Position numbers and translations under genes: made by a program
NCBI GenBank assembly: GCA_016714985.1
Contig: JADKBS010000021.1
Span: 84,159 to 148,158, forward strand
Source of the DNA: Saprospiraceae bacterium
Lineage (GTDB): Bacteria; Bacteroidota; Bacteroidia; Chitinophagales; Saprospiraceae
Direction: 5' to 3'
DNA: 64,000 nucleotides
In this document: positions 48,671 through 57,928 of the stretch, in pieces
Layout: each line of letters begins with the position of its first letter
Position numbering within the stretch: position 1 is the first letter of the stretch
Notes under the pieces: model-generated
Seen by the model: the letters and a program-made list of their open reading frames with translations, nothing else
What the model was told of the DNA's origin: nothing
Databases searched by the model: none

Positions 48671-48801
48671 GTAACTGCTTAGCAGTGGGTGTTTTTGGGG
48701 TAAAAATTTTCAATTTTCACCTCAAAAACACCCCAAAACGTGGGAGCGGAGAGAAAAATGAAATTTTTTCTCTCCGCTCCCATACCCTCCTAGGTAGTTA
48801 C
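48671..48801 (+). repeat. Double-hairpin element, copy 3, with 8-bp target duplication
   Basis: Ends GTAACTGCTTAGCAG and CCTAGGTAGTTAC are inverted. Hairpin 1 arms GGGTGTTTTTG.. and CAAAAACACCC; hairpin 2 arms GGGAGCGGAGAGAAAAA and TTTTTCTCTCCGCTCCC. The 8-bp direct repeat CCGAATCC flanks it on both sides (48663-48670 and 48802-48809), as expected of an insertion by a transposase. Confidence 0.88.
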
Positions 48802-48915
48802 CCGAATCCATTTTTATAGGTATGTCCCCTTATTGCCCAGCGATGCAATTTTGCCCGCTGGGCAATTTTTGTTTGCTTTGCGGCTTGCAATTATGTGAAC
48901 AAAATTCCTCACCAA

Positions 48916-49938
48916 ATGTCAAACCTAAAATACATACCGGACGAGGGCCTGAAAGCGGCGGTCGAAATGGCCATTAAGATGGAACTCCCGCTCTTCCTGA
49001 CGGGCGAGCCTGGCACGGGCAAGACCGAATTGGCCTATTGGGTCGCCGAGCAATACCAAGGCAAGGAAGACATTGGCGGCGAGGTGCTGCGCTTCAACGT
49101 GAAGACCACCTCCACTGCCAAGGACCTGCTCTACCGCTACGATGCCATCCGACACTTCCGGGACAACCAGCGGCTGAAGGACAGCAAGGGCAGCGATGAA
49201 CTCAACGTGCTCGACTATATCCACTTCGAGGCGCTGGGGCAGGCCATCCTGACGGCCCGCAAAGACAATCGGCGGGTAGTGCTGGTGGACGAAATAGACA
49301 AGGCCCCACGGGACTTCCCCAACGACCTGCTCTTCGAGTTCGAAAAGCTCGGCTTCCGCATCGAGGAGGCCACCAAGACAGAACTCAATGAATACACCAA
49401 GTGGCAGGACATGCCCTCGCTCGTTGGGCTGGGTGTGACAGGCAAGCCCGACATGGATGCCCAGGACTTCATCTTCTACACCGACAAAGCCGAACGGGAC
49501 AAGCCTCGTGCCGAGCGTTCGGTGAAAAAGCCCGTGCTCATCCTCACCAGCAATTCGGAGAAGAACCTGCCAGACGCCTTCCTGCGGCGCTGCGCTTTTT
49601 TCCATATCCCTTTTCCAACAGACAAGGACAAAGAAAAGGGCAAGGAAAAACTACGGGAGATTTTGAAGGTAAAAGGGCTGTATGATGCTTCAAAAAACAA
49701 GGACATCGTGGACAGTGCCGTGGACTTCTTCCTCGACATCCGTTCCTCCGGCCTCCGCCGCAACCCTGCCACGGCAGAACTGATCGGCTGGGTGGAGTAC
49801 CTGCGGGAACTGGGAATCAACCCCAAAGACGAACTGACCAAGGCGGATTTTGAGCGGCTGGAACCTTCCCTGTCGTTGCTCGGCAAGAACAAGGAAGATT
49901 TGCTGCGCATCAAGGAACGGATTAAGGTTAAATTGTAG
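48916..49938 (+). CDS. MoxR-like AAA+ ATPase
   Basis: 340-aa AAA+ ATPase of the MoxR class. Walker A GEPGTGKT (residues 30-37), Walker B VVLVDEID (121-128), sensor region LILTSNSEKNLPDAFLRRCA, with the arginine finger likely in FLRRC. The large insertion after Walker B (RIEEATKTELNEYTKWQDMP) is unusual. MoxR ATPases act as chaperone-like motors, commonly with vWA-domain (CoxE-type) partners; such a partner is encoded 3 kb downstream. The ATG at 48916 (MSNLKYIPDEGLKAAVEMAI) is chosen over a GTG at 48895. This gene probably opens the conflict-system operon. Confidence 0.92.
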   Translation: MSNLKYIPDEGLKAAVEMAIKMELPLFLTGEPGTGKTELAYWVAEQYQGKEDIGGEVLRFNVKTTSTAKDLLYRYDAIRHFRDNQRLKDSKGSDELNVLDYIHFEALGQAILTARKDNRRVVLVDEIDKAPRDFPNDLLFEFEKLGFRIEEATKTELNEYTKWQDMPSLVGLGVTGKPDMDAQDFIFYTDKAERDKPRAERSVKKPVLILTSNSEKNLPDAFLRRCAFFHIPFPTDKDKEKGKEKLREILKVKGLYDASKNKDIVDSAVDFFLDIRSSGLRRNPATAELIGWVEYLRELGINPKDELTKADFERLEPSLSLLGKNKEDLLRIKERIKVKL

Positions 49939-50186
49939 TTCGGCAGTTCGACAGTTGGCAGGGGGCAGTCAGGCTTTCAGTTCGGCAGTTCGACAGTTGG
50001 CAGGGGGCAGTCAGGCTTTCAGTTCGGCAGTTCGACAGTTGGCAGGGGGCAGTCAGGCTTTCAGTTCGGCAGTTCGACAGTTGGCAGGGGGCAGTCAGGC
50101 TTTCAGTTCGGCAGTTCGACAGTTGGCAGGGGGCAGTCAGGCTTTCAGTTCGGCAGTTCGACAGTTGGCAGGGGGCAGTCAGGGGG
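49937..50186 (+). repeat. Tandem repeat, 42-bp unit, about 6 copies
   Basis: Five identical 42-bp units beginning AGTTCGGCAGTTCGACAGTT (start at 49937, 49979, 50021, 50063, 50105) and a sixth that diverges after about 35 bp. It starts at the last bases of the MoxR stop codon and ends about 110 bp before the CHAT start. The copies are identical, so expansion is recent or continuing. A frame can translate it as SSAVRQLAGGSQAF repeats, but no coding evidence was found. Confidence 0.92.
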
Positions 50187-50235
50187 CAGTTGTTTAGTCA
50201 GGGGCTGCTTTGGGGTTAAGGTGGTCCCAGTCCAA

Positions 50236-50292
50236 AGTAGGCAGAGTATCCAGCATCAAGTATCCAGAATCCAGTATCCAGTAACCAGTTCA
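50236..50292 (+). repeat. TATCCAG word repeat before the CHAT gene
   Basis: Words GTATCCAGCATCAA, GTATCCAGAATCCA and GTATCCAGTAACCA in tandem. The complement of the mqnC upstream words, so the two loci carry the same word family in opposite orientation. The open frame upstream of the likely GTG start crosses it. Confidence 0.55.
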
Positions 50293-50295
50293 ATA

Positions 50296-51864
50296 GTGAC
50301 AAGGGCCGTTTTCATAGCATCCACATTTGATACCACAAGTCCGTTGTACCAAGCTTTTACGGAGGCGGATGGTGTCAATTCCGTAGTCACGGCTACGGAG
50401 GGATGGAAGTGTTTGCCCATCCACAAGGCGAGCATAGAGACGGTCACGGAGAATTTCAGGAGCACAAAGGATTTCAGTTTTCAGGTGTTCCACTTCGCCG
50501 GCCATGCCATTGACCAAAACCTCCAGTTTAACGACAGGATGCCGACCGTAGAGGAGATGGACGCAGGGGTGAATTACTTGGTGGGCGTGGGCGGTTTGGC
50601 GGGCATCATCAAGGTGCTACATCCCGTTCAATTGGTCTTTCTGAACGGCTGTTCCACCGAGGCACAGGTCAAGGCGTTCAAGGACGCAGGCATTCCGGCA
50701 GTGATTTATACCACGGAACCCTTGAACGACAAGTTGGGGATGCTGTTCGCAAAGCAGTTTTATGCGGCTTTTTTCAAGAACAACGCCACCTTGGGACAGG
50801 CTTTTGACATCGCAAAGGCATTCATCACGGCGCTAAAGGGCAATTTCGAAAACGACGGCATTGACCCGCAAATGGCCGAAATCATGAACAGGGGCGGCGG
50901 CACCGTCAGCCACGGAAGCGAACCTGAACGGGAACTGTACCAGTTGGAGGCACCTGACGAGTTCAAAAAAAAGCGGTGGAACGACTGGCCTGCACCCCCG
51001 CAAACAGGGGCAGCGAATGCCAAAAAAGATTTCATCCCCACCGAGAACGTCCTTTACCTCAACCGTGATTTCCAGATTGGCGTGTTCAAGACCTGCCTTT
51101 CGGGCCTCGTGGACGAGCGCAAAAAGGAAAAAAAAGATTGGGCAAGCCCCCAGTTTTTTTTCATACACGAACTAAACCATGCCTGCCCCATTGACTTCGG
51201 CGAACGCCTAAAAACCTTCGGGGCGGGGGAAATCTGTGAGGCGTTTCCCGGTTTGAACATTGCCCCCCAGACCTTTGTCTGGCATGATGTGCAATTGCCA
51301 GAGCTGAACCTGATGGCCGATGCAACGGCCTTCAAAAGCAGGCTCTACGAGATCTACGGCCACTATTTCCAATGCGTCAAAGACCCAGCGGCTGGCAAGT
51401 TCACCTTTCGCTCCACCACGCAAGGGGACAATGTCTTCCTCATCCACCACAGCTTGGTTGAATGGAACCCGCAATCCGTTGACGAGGTGAAACTGCTCTT
51501 GAATTTTTACCTCGAAGAATTCGGCTTGCAGTTGAAAGATGAACTGAGCGCCTCGTTTGCCGTGATTTTCACTTTCCAATACTACCAGCCCGAATCCGAG
51601 TTTGCCAAACTGTTCAATGAATTGGCCGACAACCCTATATATAAGCCCCGTGTGAAAAACCTGACCGGCCTGAAAATGATAGACATGGGCGATGTGGCGG
51701 CCTGGCAAAAAAAGGTCTTCAAAGGACGGACTGCCCCCCTGCCGCCGGACGAGGATGCGCTCTTCCCCTTCGACAAGCCATCCGTCAGTTTGAAGGAGGC
51801 CAAAAAAGTGATTGTTCAAAAATTGGAGGAATACAACCTCGAAATCGAGCGCCGAAATGATTGA
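50296..51864 (+). CDS. CHAT-domain caspase-like protease, conflict-system component
   Basis: About 522 aa from the GTG at 50296 (TRAVFIASTFDTTSPL); the longer open frame to 50221 translates repeat words. The N-terminal CHAT (caspase-like) domain has catalytic His70 in FQVFHFAGHA and Cys119 in QLVFLNGCSTEAQ. The C-terminal half (ENVLYLNRDFQIGVFKTCLS, FFFIHELNHACPIDFGERLK) looks like a degenerate P-loop domain of the inactive-STAND kind, though this is an inference. The adjacent MoxR ATPase and vWA protein suggest it is the activated protease of the system. The stop overlaps the next ATG by 8 bp (51857), a sign of coupling. Confidence 0.8.
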   Translation: MTRAVFIASTFDTTSPLYQAFTEADGVNSVVTATEGWKCLPIHKASIETVTENFRSTKDFSFQVFHFAGHAIDQNLQFNDRMPTVEEMDAGVNYLVGVGGLAGIIKVLHPVQLVFLNGCSTEAQVKAFKDAGIPAVIYTTEPLNDKLGMLFAKQFYAAFFKNNATLGQAFDIAKAFITALKGNFENDGIDPQMAEIMNRGGGTVSHGSEPERELYQLEAPDEFKKKRWNDWPAPPQTGAANAKKDFIPTENVLYLNRDFQIGVFKTCLSGLVDERKKEKKDWASPQFFFIHELNHACPIDFGERLKTFGAGEICEAFPGLNIAPQTFVWHDVQLPELNLMADATAFKSRLYEIYGHYFQCVKDPAAGKFTFRSTTQGDNVFLIHHSLVEWNPQSVDEVKLLLNFYLEEFGLQLKDELSASFAVIFTFQYYQPESEFAKLFNELADNPIYKPRVKNLTGLKMIDMGDVAAWQKKVFKGRTAPLPPDEDALFPFDKPSVSLKEAKKVIVQKLEEYNLEIERRND

Positions 51865-54800
51865 GAAAACGGGCCTGCCCGACATATTCCCCTTCCATTC
51901 CCTGCTCACCCTGTTGGAGGGCAGCGGCTTCCGCTTCGGGGTGGATACCCGTGTTCGGTTGGGAGAGTATTGGCAGCTTGTTGCGAAGGATGAGCAACTC
52001 GGGCGCACCGATTTGAAGACCCACCTGAGCGCCCTGCTTTGTCGCTCGGTCGAGGAACAGGAGCGGTTTGAGCGTGTCTTCGACAACTATGCGCCGCCTG
52101 GTTTGAAGCCGATTGTCATAGGGGAAATTGGGCCAAGCCTGCCAACGCCGCCACCGAGGCCGATTGAAAACAAACCTACCGAAACCACCACTGGGCAGCC
52201 CGACGAAGGCCCAAAGCCTCCACCGCCCCCGCCACCGCCCCCAGCAAAAGCACGGAACGGCTGGGCGCCGTGCTGCCGATGCTGATCTTCCCAGAGGAGC
52301 CTTTCCGCATTTGGAACCTGCGGGGCATGAGCGAGGCCCTGATGCTGCTCCAGGAAAAAGTGCTGACCGAGACCACGGAATGGGACGTGCCCGGCACCAT
52401 CGGGGCCATCATGCGGGCGGGCGGCTATCCGAAGCTGGCCTATCGCCGCAGGCGGCAAGCGCCCCGCTACCTCGTGCTCATCGAGCAGCAAAGCCCCCGT
52501 GACCACCTAGCGGGCTACGCCGCCGAACTCGTGAAGGAAATCAACCACCGTGACCTGGAGGTGGCGTATTATTTTTTCGATAAAAATCCGGCCCGCTGCT
52601 GGAAGGTATGGCGTGACCCATTGACGCACGTCAACCTCGAACTGCTGAAAAGCGAATGGAACGGCGCAAGATTGCTGCTGCTCAGCCATGCCTCCTGTTT
52701 CATTAACCCTGCAACGGGCACCCCCAGCAACCTCGCCCTCGACCTGCCTGACCACTTCTCGAACGTGGCGCTGCTCGCCACCAATTCCCCGCTCGAATGG
52801 GGTGCTGCGGAGCGTTCGCTGCAAACGCTGATGCCCGTGCTGCCCATGGGAATCGAAGGGCTGGGCAGGCTGATGGCCGCTTGGAACGGCGAGGCCCAGT
52901 TGAGCTTCGGCGACTGGCAGATGCTGCTGCCGGAACCCGTACCGACCCAGCTTTCGGGGGCTGCTGCGCAACGGGCGCCCGCCGAGGTTTTCATGGAGGT
53001 TTACCGCTACTTGGGCAAGGATGCCTTCCGCTGGCTTTGCGCCTGCGCCGTCTATCCCGAAATCTATTTCGAGCTGACGAGCATCCTGCACGACGAAGCC
53101 ATACCGCCGCTCGCCGACCTCTCGGAGTGGGAGCAGCACGAGCAATGGAACCAGGCCATGCGCTTGCTCAGCAGGCTCTATTGGTTCAGGCGGGGCTACT
53201 TGCCCTCCACCATGCTGGACGACCTGAAGCGCAACCTGAAGCCAGCCGACCTCGCCTTGGTGGAAGGCGAAATCCGGCGAATCCTCGAAATCTCCAAAAA
53301 CCGGGTGGGCGAAACGACCCACGCCGCCAGCATCCGCCAGCGGATGTTCGACTGGATGGCCGAGCAGGGCTTCCGGGTGCTATGGATTGACGACAACCCC
53401 GAGAACAACCAGCAAATGATTGATTCGTGGTCGAAATCGCTGGGCATCCTCTTCCGGCAGGCGACTAGCACTGCTGAGGCGGCTTCGTTGTTGGAAACGG
53501 AGCGGTTCGAACTCGTCATTTCCGACATTGGGCGAAAGGGCGAAGAACACCCTGCCTCCGCTACGCTGGAAATGGTCAAGCGCCAGTCACCTGCGCCGCC
53601 AGTCGTGTTTTTCACGGACAACAGGGGTATGCGGCTGCGGGCCACGCTGATGGAGGCGGGGGCCTACCAAGTGACCGACGACATCGGAGAATTGCAGCAA
53701 GCGTTGTCGGCAGTGTGGGACCGGAAGTTCAAGCCGGTGGAGGAAGTGCCGCCACAGGAACAAGTGCAGGAGCAAACGGCTGGCTCGATGCCGCCAGAAA
53801 GCGCTTACCAACAGAACGTCAATGAGCCGCCGCCACTGAACCAAGCAGCACAGGATCAGGAGATGTTGAAGAAGTTGGGGTATTATGAGGGCGAGATTGA
53901 TGGGACGCCGGGTGAGCAGTTCCGCTCGGCGATTAGCCGATTCCAGCGGGCGAACAAATTGGTGGCGGATGGGGTTTTGGGGCCGCAGACGAGGGAGGCG
54001 ATGAGGAAGGCGGTGGAGGAGTTGGAAAGGCAGGGGCAAATAGCTGACAACACTGTTAGCGAAAAAGGAATAGTGCCACAGGTATTTATCGCTTATGCCC
54101 GGGAAGATGTAGAACTACTCGAAGAACTTCGCATCCACCTCCGTCCGCTCGAACGCACCAACCGGGTCAAAATCTGGTATGATGGCATAATTGAGCCAGG
54201 TATCCCTTGGGAAAATGCCATTAAAGAGAACCTCTATGCTGCTGACATCATTTTAATGTTATTGAGTTCTGATGCTATAGCTTCGGATTATTTCTATGAA
54301 AAGGAGATGACAGATGCGTTGCAAAGGCATGAGTACCGTGAAGCAAGGGTTGTACCATTGATTGTAAGGCCATGTGCATGGATGGAGACTCCGCTTGCTA
54401 AGTTACAGGCTTTGCCAAGAAATGGTAAGCCAGTAACCTCTTGGGCTGACAGAGACGAGGCGTGGATGAATGCAGTAGAATCCCTTCGGCACCTTATAGA
54501 CACTGAGCGCAAGGCAAAAGTGGTTGCCGAAGAAGCACGTTTGAAAGCAGAGACCGAAGCAGCAGCGAAACGCAAGCCAGAAGCCGATGAAGAAGCCGAG
54601 CGCCAACACCACCATGCACTCGATTCCTTCCACCACCTCATGCTGCCCATCGAGGGCGGCAGCTTTATAATGGGTGGCACCCACCCAGTGACCATTAAAA
54701 GCTTCCACCTCGGCAAGCACCCCGTCACGCAAGCGCAGTGGCGGGCCATAATGGGCAATGACCCCAGCCATTTTAAAGGAGACGATTTACCGGTTGAAAA

Positions 54801-55260
54801 GGTAAGTTGGGATGATGTACAGGATTTTATCCAAAAATTGAACGATAAAACGGGCGAAAACTACCGCCTGCCCTCCGAAGCGGAATGGGAGTTCGCTGCA
54901 CGGGGCGGTACTCAAAGCAAAGGCTATGAATATGCTGGCAGCAATTTGCTTGAAGAAGTGGGTTGGTTTAGTTACATTTCCAACAGCGAAACGCAGCCCG
55001 TCATGCAGAAAAAAGCCAACGAACTTGGCTTATATGACATGAGCGGTAACGTATTTGAATGGTCGCCAGGATACTTGGCACGACAATTTGGATGGTTTTC
55101 CCGCCGACGGCAACGCCTGACCTCCGGCGGTGGGCAAACTAGTCGGGTGAATCGTGGCGGATCTTGGTTAAGCGGTCGAGACGCCTGCCGCTCCGACTTT
55201 CGTTTCTGGAGCCCTGCAAACTTTCGGAACAATGGCACAGGTTTCCGATTGGCCCAGTAA
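51857..55260 (+). CDS. Giant CoxE/vWA-like protein with receiver, PG-binding, TIR and FGE-like domains
   Basis: About 1134 aa after corrections. N-terminus: CoxE-like helical module (FHSLLTLLEGSGFRFGVDTR, LLCRSVEEQERFERVF), then a proline run, then a vWA-like domain with a degenerate MIDAS (YLVLIEQQSPRDHLAGYAAE). Near 507: receiver-like domain (LWIDDNPENN, VISDIG, VVFFTDN). Near 660-720: peptidoglycan-binding domain. About 739-880: TIR domain (VFIAYAREDVELLEEL; probable catalytic Glu in FYEKEM). A coiled coil follows, then from about 925 an FGE/sulfatase-modifying-like fold ending RVNRGGSWLSGRDACRS...GFRLAQ. One base is missing in C5 at 52238-52242, and a compensated slip lies at 55064/55119; correction gives EWCQDTWHDNLDGFPADGNA. 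It is probably the sensor/effector of the MoxR-CHAT system. Confidence 0.82.
55140..55258 (+). other. Candidate DGR variable region
   Basis: The C-terminal segment of the FGE-like domain has the layout GGSW-x5-ACRS-x2-R-x3-P-x3-R-x4-GFRLA, which is the pattern of diversity-generating retroelement variable regions in FGE/C-type-lectin proteins. Many variable-position codons end in C or T (AGC, GGT, GAC, TTT, CGT, TTC). No reverse transcriptase or template repeat was seen in this window. Confidence 0.45.
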
Positions 55261-55319
55261 ACTCACCCTCAGTTACTTTTGCCCTTTGACTTTTTTGTTT
55301 TATAACCGTAAATGAAAAT

Positions 55320-55343
55320 GGGGTGAAGCCCCCGATTTTTTTT
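55320..55343 (+). terminator. Rho-independent terminator of the conflict-system operon
   Basis: GGGG (55320-55323), loop TGAAG, CCCCC, then a T8 run. It lies 60 bp after the stop of the giant protein. Confidence 0.75.
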
Positions 55344-55364
55344 GTATCACTCAACCAAACATCA

Positions 55365-55487
55365 ATGATCGAACCCTGCCACCAACTGCTCACTTTCATC
55401 GAAGCCACCATCCGGGAGGAACGGACTAAGGCCACCCGCCAGTTGAACAGCTTGTCTTCAAGGTGCAGCGCACCGCCATCTTTGTAG
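55365..55487 (+). pseudogene. Truncated 5-prime gene remnant
   Basis: ATG at 55365 reads MIEPCHQLLTFIEATIREER and then TKATRQLNSLS with a natural, gene-like helical composition, but it runs into the GGTGCAGCGCACCGCC repeat cluster and stops at 55487. It looks like the first 30 codons of a gene cut off by the repeat. Location behind a DGR-like target is noted, but identity cannot be decided. Confidence 0.4.
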
Positions 55488-55700
55488 GCAATTCGTGTCT
55501 CTCGACTCCAAGGTGCAGCGCACCGCCATCTTTGTAGTAATCCGTGTCCCTCGGCACCAAGGTGCAGCGCCCTCCATGACGCAGAGATGGCCTTAAGGCC
55601 ATGACAAAAAAGGCATCCAGATTAAGGTGACACCTGCCAACCCAAGGCACTGAAACAGGTGCAGCGCACCGCAATCTTTGTAGGCAATTCTTGCCCATCC
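55458..55700 (+). repeat. Cluster of GGTGCAGCGCACCGCC repeats
   Basis: Copies begin at about 55460 and 55510 (CAAGGTGCAGCGCACCGCCA followed by TCTTTGTAG), 55559 (partial, diverging into CCCTCCATGACGC) and 55660 (CGCAATCTTTGTAG variant). A further short relative, TGCAGCGAACCGCCCTCC, lies at 55731. Spacers AATTCGTGTCTCTCGACTC and AATCCGTGTCCCTCGGCAC are also similar. GGTGCAGCGCACC is itself palindromic-like. GGCCTTAAGGCC inside the cluster is a perfect palindrome. Confidence 0.8.
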
Positions 55701-55897
55701 ATCTTTTTTCAAAAAAAATCCCCTCCCCTTGCAGCGAACCGCCCTCCTTCCCGATTTAGGTCATGTAAGCAGAAGTACAGGCCTGCAATTCCTAGTTTAC
55801 TTAACCGAAAATGCTTTCTAAGAACAGCGCCTTGGCAAAAGGATTCGACGGTTTTCCCATGACCGACCCAACCTTCTGCCATCGGCTTTTCGTAAAC
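55701..55897. other. Intergenic sequence without recognised gene
   Basis: No supported coding frame. The right end carries TCGTAAAC (55890-55897), the left copy of the duplication that flanks double-hairpin element copy 4. Confidence 0.4.
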
Positions 55898-56025
55898 GTA
55901 ATTATTTAGGAGGGCGTGGGAGGAGAGAGAAAAAATTTCATTTTTTCTCTCCTCCCACATTTTGGGGTGTTTTTGGGAAAAAATTGAAAATTTTTTCCCA
56001 AAAACACCCCCTGCTAAGTAGTTGC
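55898..56025 (-). repeat. Double-hairpin element, copy 4, with 8-bp target duplication
   Basis: Reverse orientation relative to copies 1-3. Ends GTAATTATTTAGGAGG and CTGCTAAGTAGTTGC. Hairpins: GTGGGAGGAGAGAGAAAAAA/TTTTTTCTCTCCTCCCAC and GGGGTGTTTTTGGGAAAAAA/TTTTTTCCCAAAAACACCCC. Flanked by the direct repeat TCGTAAAC on both sides (55890-55897, 56026-56033), supporting insertion. Confidence 0.9.
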
Positions 56026-56042
56026 TCGTAAACAATATTGAA

Positions 56043-57780
56043 ATGAAAAAATCACATTCTTGCTCTTTGCAACCTTGCTCGTGGCCGTCTTCGCCTGCCG
56101 CAAGGACGTTGACGAAGTCACCACCGAGGAAACCAATTACGTGCCGCCCATCCTGGAGAAATGGGAACAGCCCGTCGCACCCGTAACCGGCACGCTCATC
56201 GTTTTCGTGGGAAATGAGGCTGGAGGACCCGTTCCGAATGCCAAGGTGAAGCTCGGCAACCTGACCCTCTCCACCGACCAGTACGGCCATGCGTTTTTCA
56301 GGGATGCCAATATGAACGCAGAGGGCACCTTCATCAAGGTCGAGAACTCGGCCTATTTCACGGGCAGCCGTCGGTTCTTCCCAGTGGACGGCGCCGAGAC
56401 CCGTGTGAAGGTGGAACTGATTGCCAAGCAGTTTGACCAAAGCTTTGCTTCGCAACTTGGCGGCGTGGTGGAAGTGCCTGGCGGTGCGTCCATCACCTTC
56501 CCCGAAAACAGCATCCGCAAAGCAAACGGGTCGCCCTACAATGGCATGGTGAAAGTGGCTGCCCGTTGGCTCGACCCCACCAACCCACGCACCCTCGACC
56601 GCATGCCCGGCAACCTGCAAGGTATCAACAGCGTAGGCGAAGAGGTGGTATTGGCCACCTACGGCATGGTGGTCGCTGAGCTACAGGACGAGGACGGCAA
56701 CCCGCTCAACATCTTGGAAGGCAAAACAGCCAGCATCCGAATGCCCGTGCCAGCGAGCCAATTGGCCAATGCACCCGGCGAAATCCCGCTCTGGTCGTAC
56801 TACGAGGAGTATGGCGTTTGGGCCGAGGAAGGCAAGGCTACCTTGCAGAATGGCGTTTACGTCGGCGAGGTTTCGCACTTCTCTTTCTGGAACTGCGACT
56901 ACCCCTATCCGCTCGTGAATTTCACCGCAACCTTTGTGGATGAAAACGGGGACCCGTTGGTGAACTACTGGGTAACGTTGACCCCTTCGAATGGATGGGC
57001 AGGTTCGGGTATTACTGACAATAATGGCACAACAAGTGGCAAAGTGCCCAAGGACGAGGCTTTCACGCTCGAAGTACTTGACCAATGCGGTGATGTACTG
57101 TACACCCTTTCCGTAGGCCCATTCACCGATGATGCTGATTTAGGGAACGTAGTGGTGCCAAACTCGATGCTCAACTCAACCACGCTCTCGGGACAGTTGG
57201 TGGACTGCAACGCCCAGCCGGTTTTGAATGGCATTGCCATCATTCAATCCGGTAACCAAACATTTTATGAATACACGACCACGGGCAGCTTCGACATGAC
57301 GTTTCGACCTGCTCCTCCAGCAGCAATGACATTACCGTTATCGGGGTTGACCTAGATGCGCTCTTGCAGTCAAACCCCGTCACCGCTCCAGCAGGAACCA
57401 CCACCGACTTTGGCCAAATCATCGTTTGTGGCTCGCAATTGGAGAACTTTATCCGTGTAACAGTAGATGGTGTTACGGCAGTTTATGCAGTGGCCACCGC
57501 CTTGCCGGACATGGGACAGTACCTATATCTGTTTGGCGTAAAATGGTGGCGATCTTTCTTTTATTACTTTAGCCCAACTAATGATAAAACTGTATTCCTT
57601 GATGTAGCTGGCACGGCCGTGGGTAGCTATGGAGGCTCATCGGGCAATACAATAGTCAGTATTGTAAACACCCCACTCAATTGGAGTTTCCATTACGGCG
57701 GAACATTCGACAATTTTGAAATAACCGAGTACGGTGCCAATATTGGCGATGAAATCATCGGCAATTTCTCGGCACATTGA
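56043..57780 (+). CDS. Large lipoprotein with carboxypeptidase-regulatory-like repeats, two frameshifts
   Basis: The joined frame encodes about 579 aa. The natural start is ATG 56043: adding one A to the A6 run (56046-56051) gives MKKITFLLFATLLVAVFACR with lipidation at Cys19. The segment GTLIVFVGNEAGGPVPNAKV is a Big/carboxypeptidase-regulatory-like fold; GVVEVPGGASITFPENSIRK is a second; TFVDENGDPLVNYWVTLTPS begins further repeats. A second break is at a T3 run (57302-57304); one more T continues FDMTFSTCSSSNDITVIGVD to the stop at 57780. It is probably a surface lipoprotein. A terminator lies at 57821-57850. Confidence 0.78.
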
Positions 57781-57820
57781 TCAAACTATTGGCCGCAAGC
57801 CACCACAGATCAGAAATGTT

Positions 57821-57850
57821 TCAGGTGATTTCAAAATCACCTGAGATTTT
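57821..57850 (+). terminator. Rho-independent terminator
   Basis: Arms TCAGGTGATTT (57821-57831) and AAATCACCTGA (57834-57844), then GATTTTT. It ends the lipoprotein transcript. Confidence 0.78.
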
Positions 57851-57867
57851 TAGGGAATAACACCAAA

Positions 57868-57902
57868 GGGGCTGGATTGACAATGGTTGCCAATCCAGCC
57901 CC
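57868..57902 (+). promoter_or_regulatory. Hairpin upstream of the ECF sigma factor gene
   Basis: GGGGCTGGATTG (57868-57879) and CAATCCAGCCCC (57891-57902) form a perfect 12-bp stem with an 11-nt loop, ending 26 bp before the ATG at 57929. No T-run follows. It may be an operator or 5-prime leader hairpin, or a second terminator stem. Confidence 0.55.
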
Positions 57903-57928
57903 AAACACGCTTACACTGAACCAGCAAC

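Noticed and set aside
49850..50197. Open frame with six SSAVRQLAGGSQAF repeats
   Set aside because: It is the 42-bp tandem repeat read in one frame and overlaps the moxR end in another frame; no start or ribosome site supports it.
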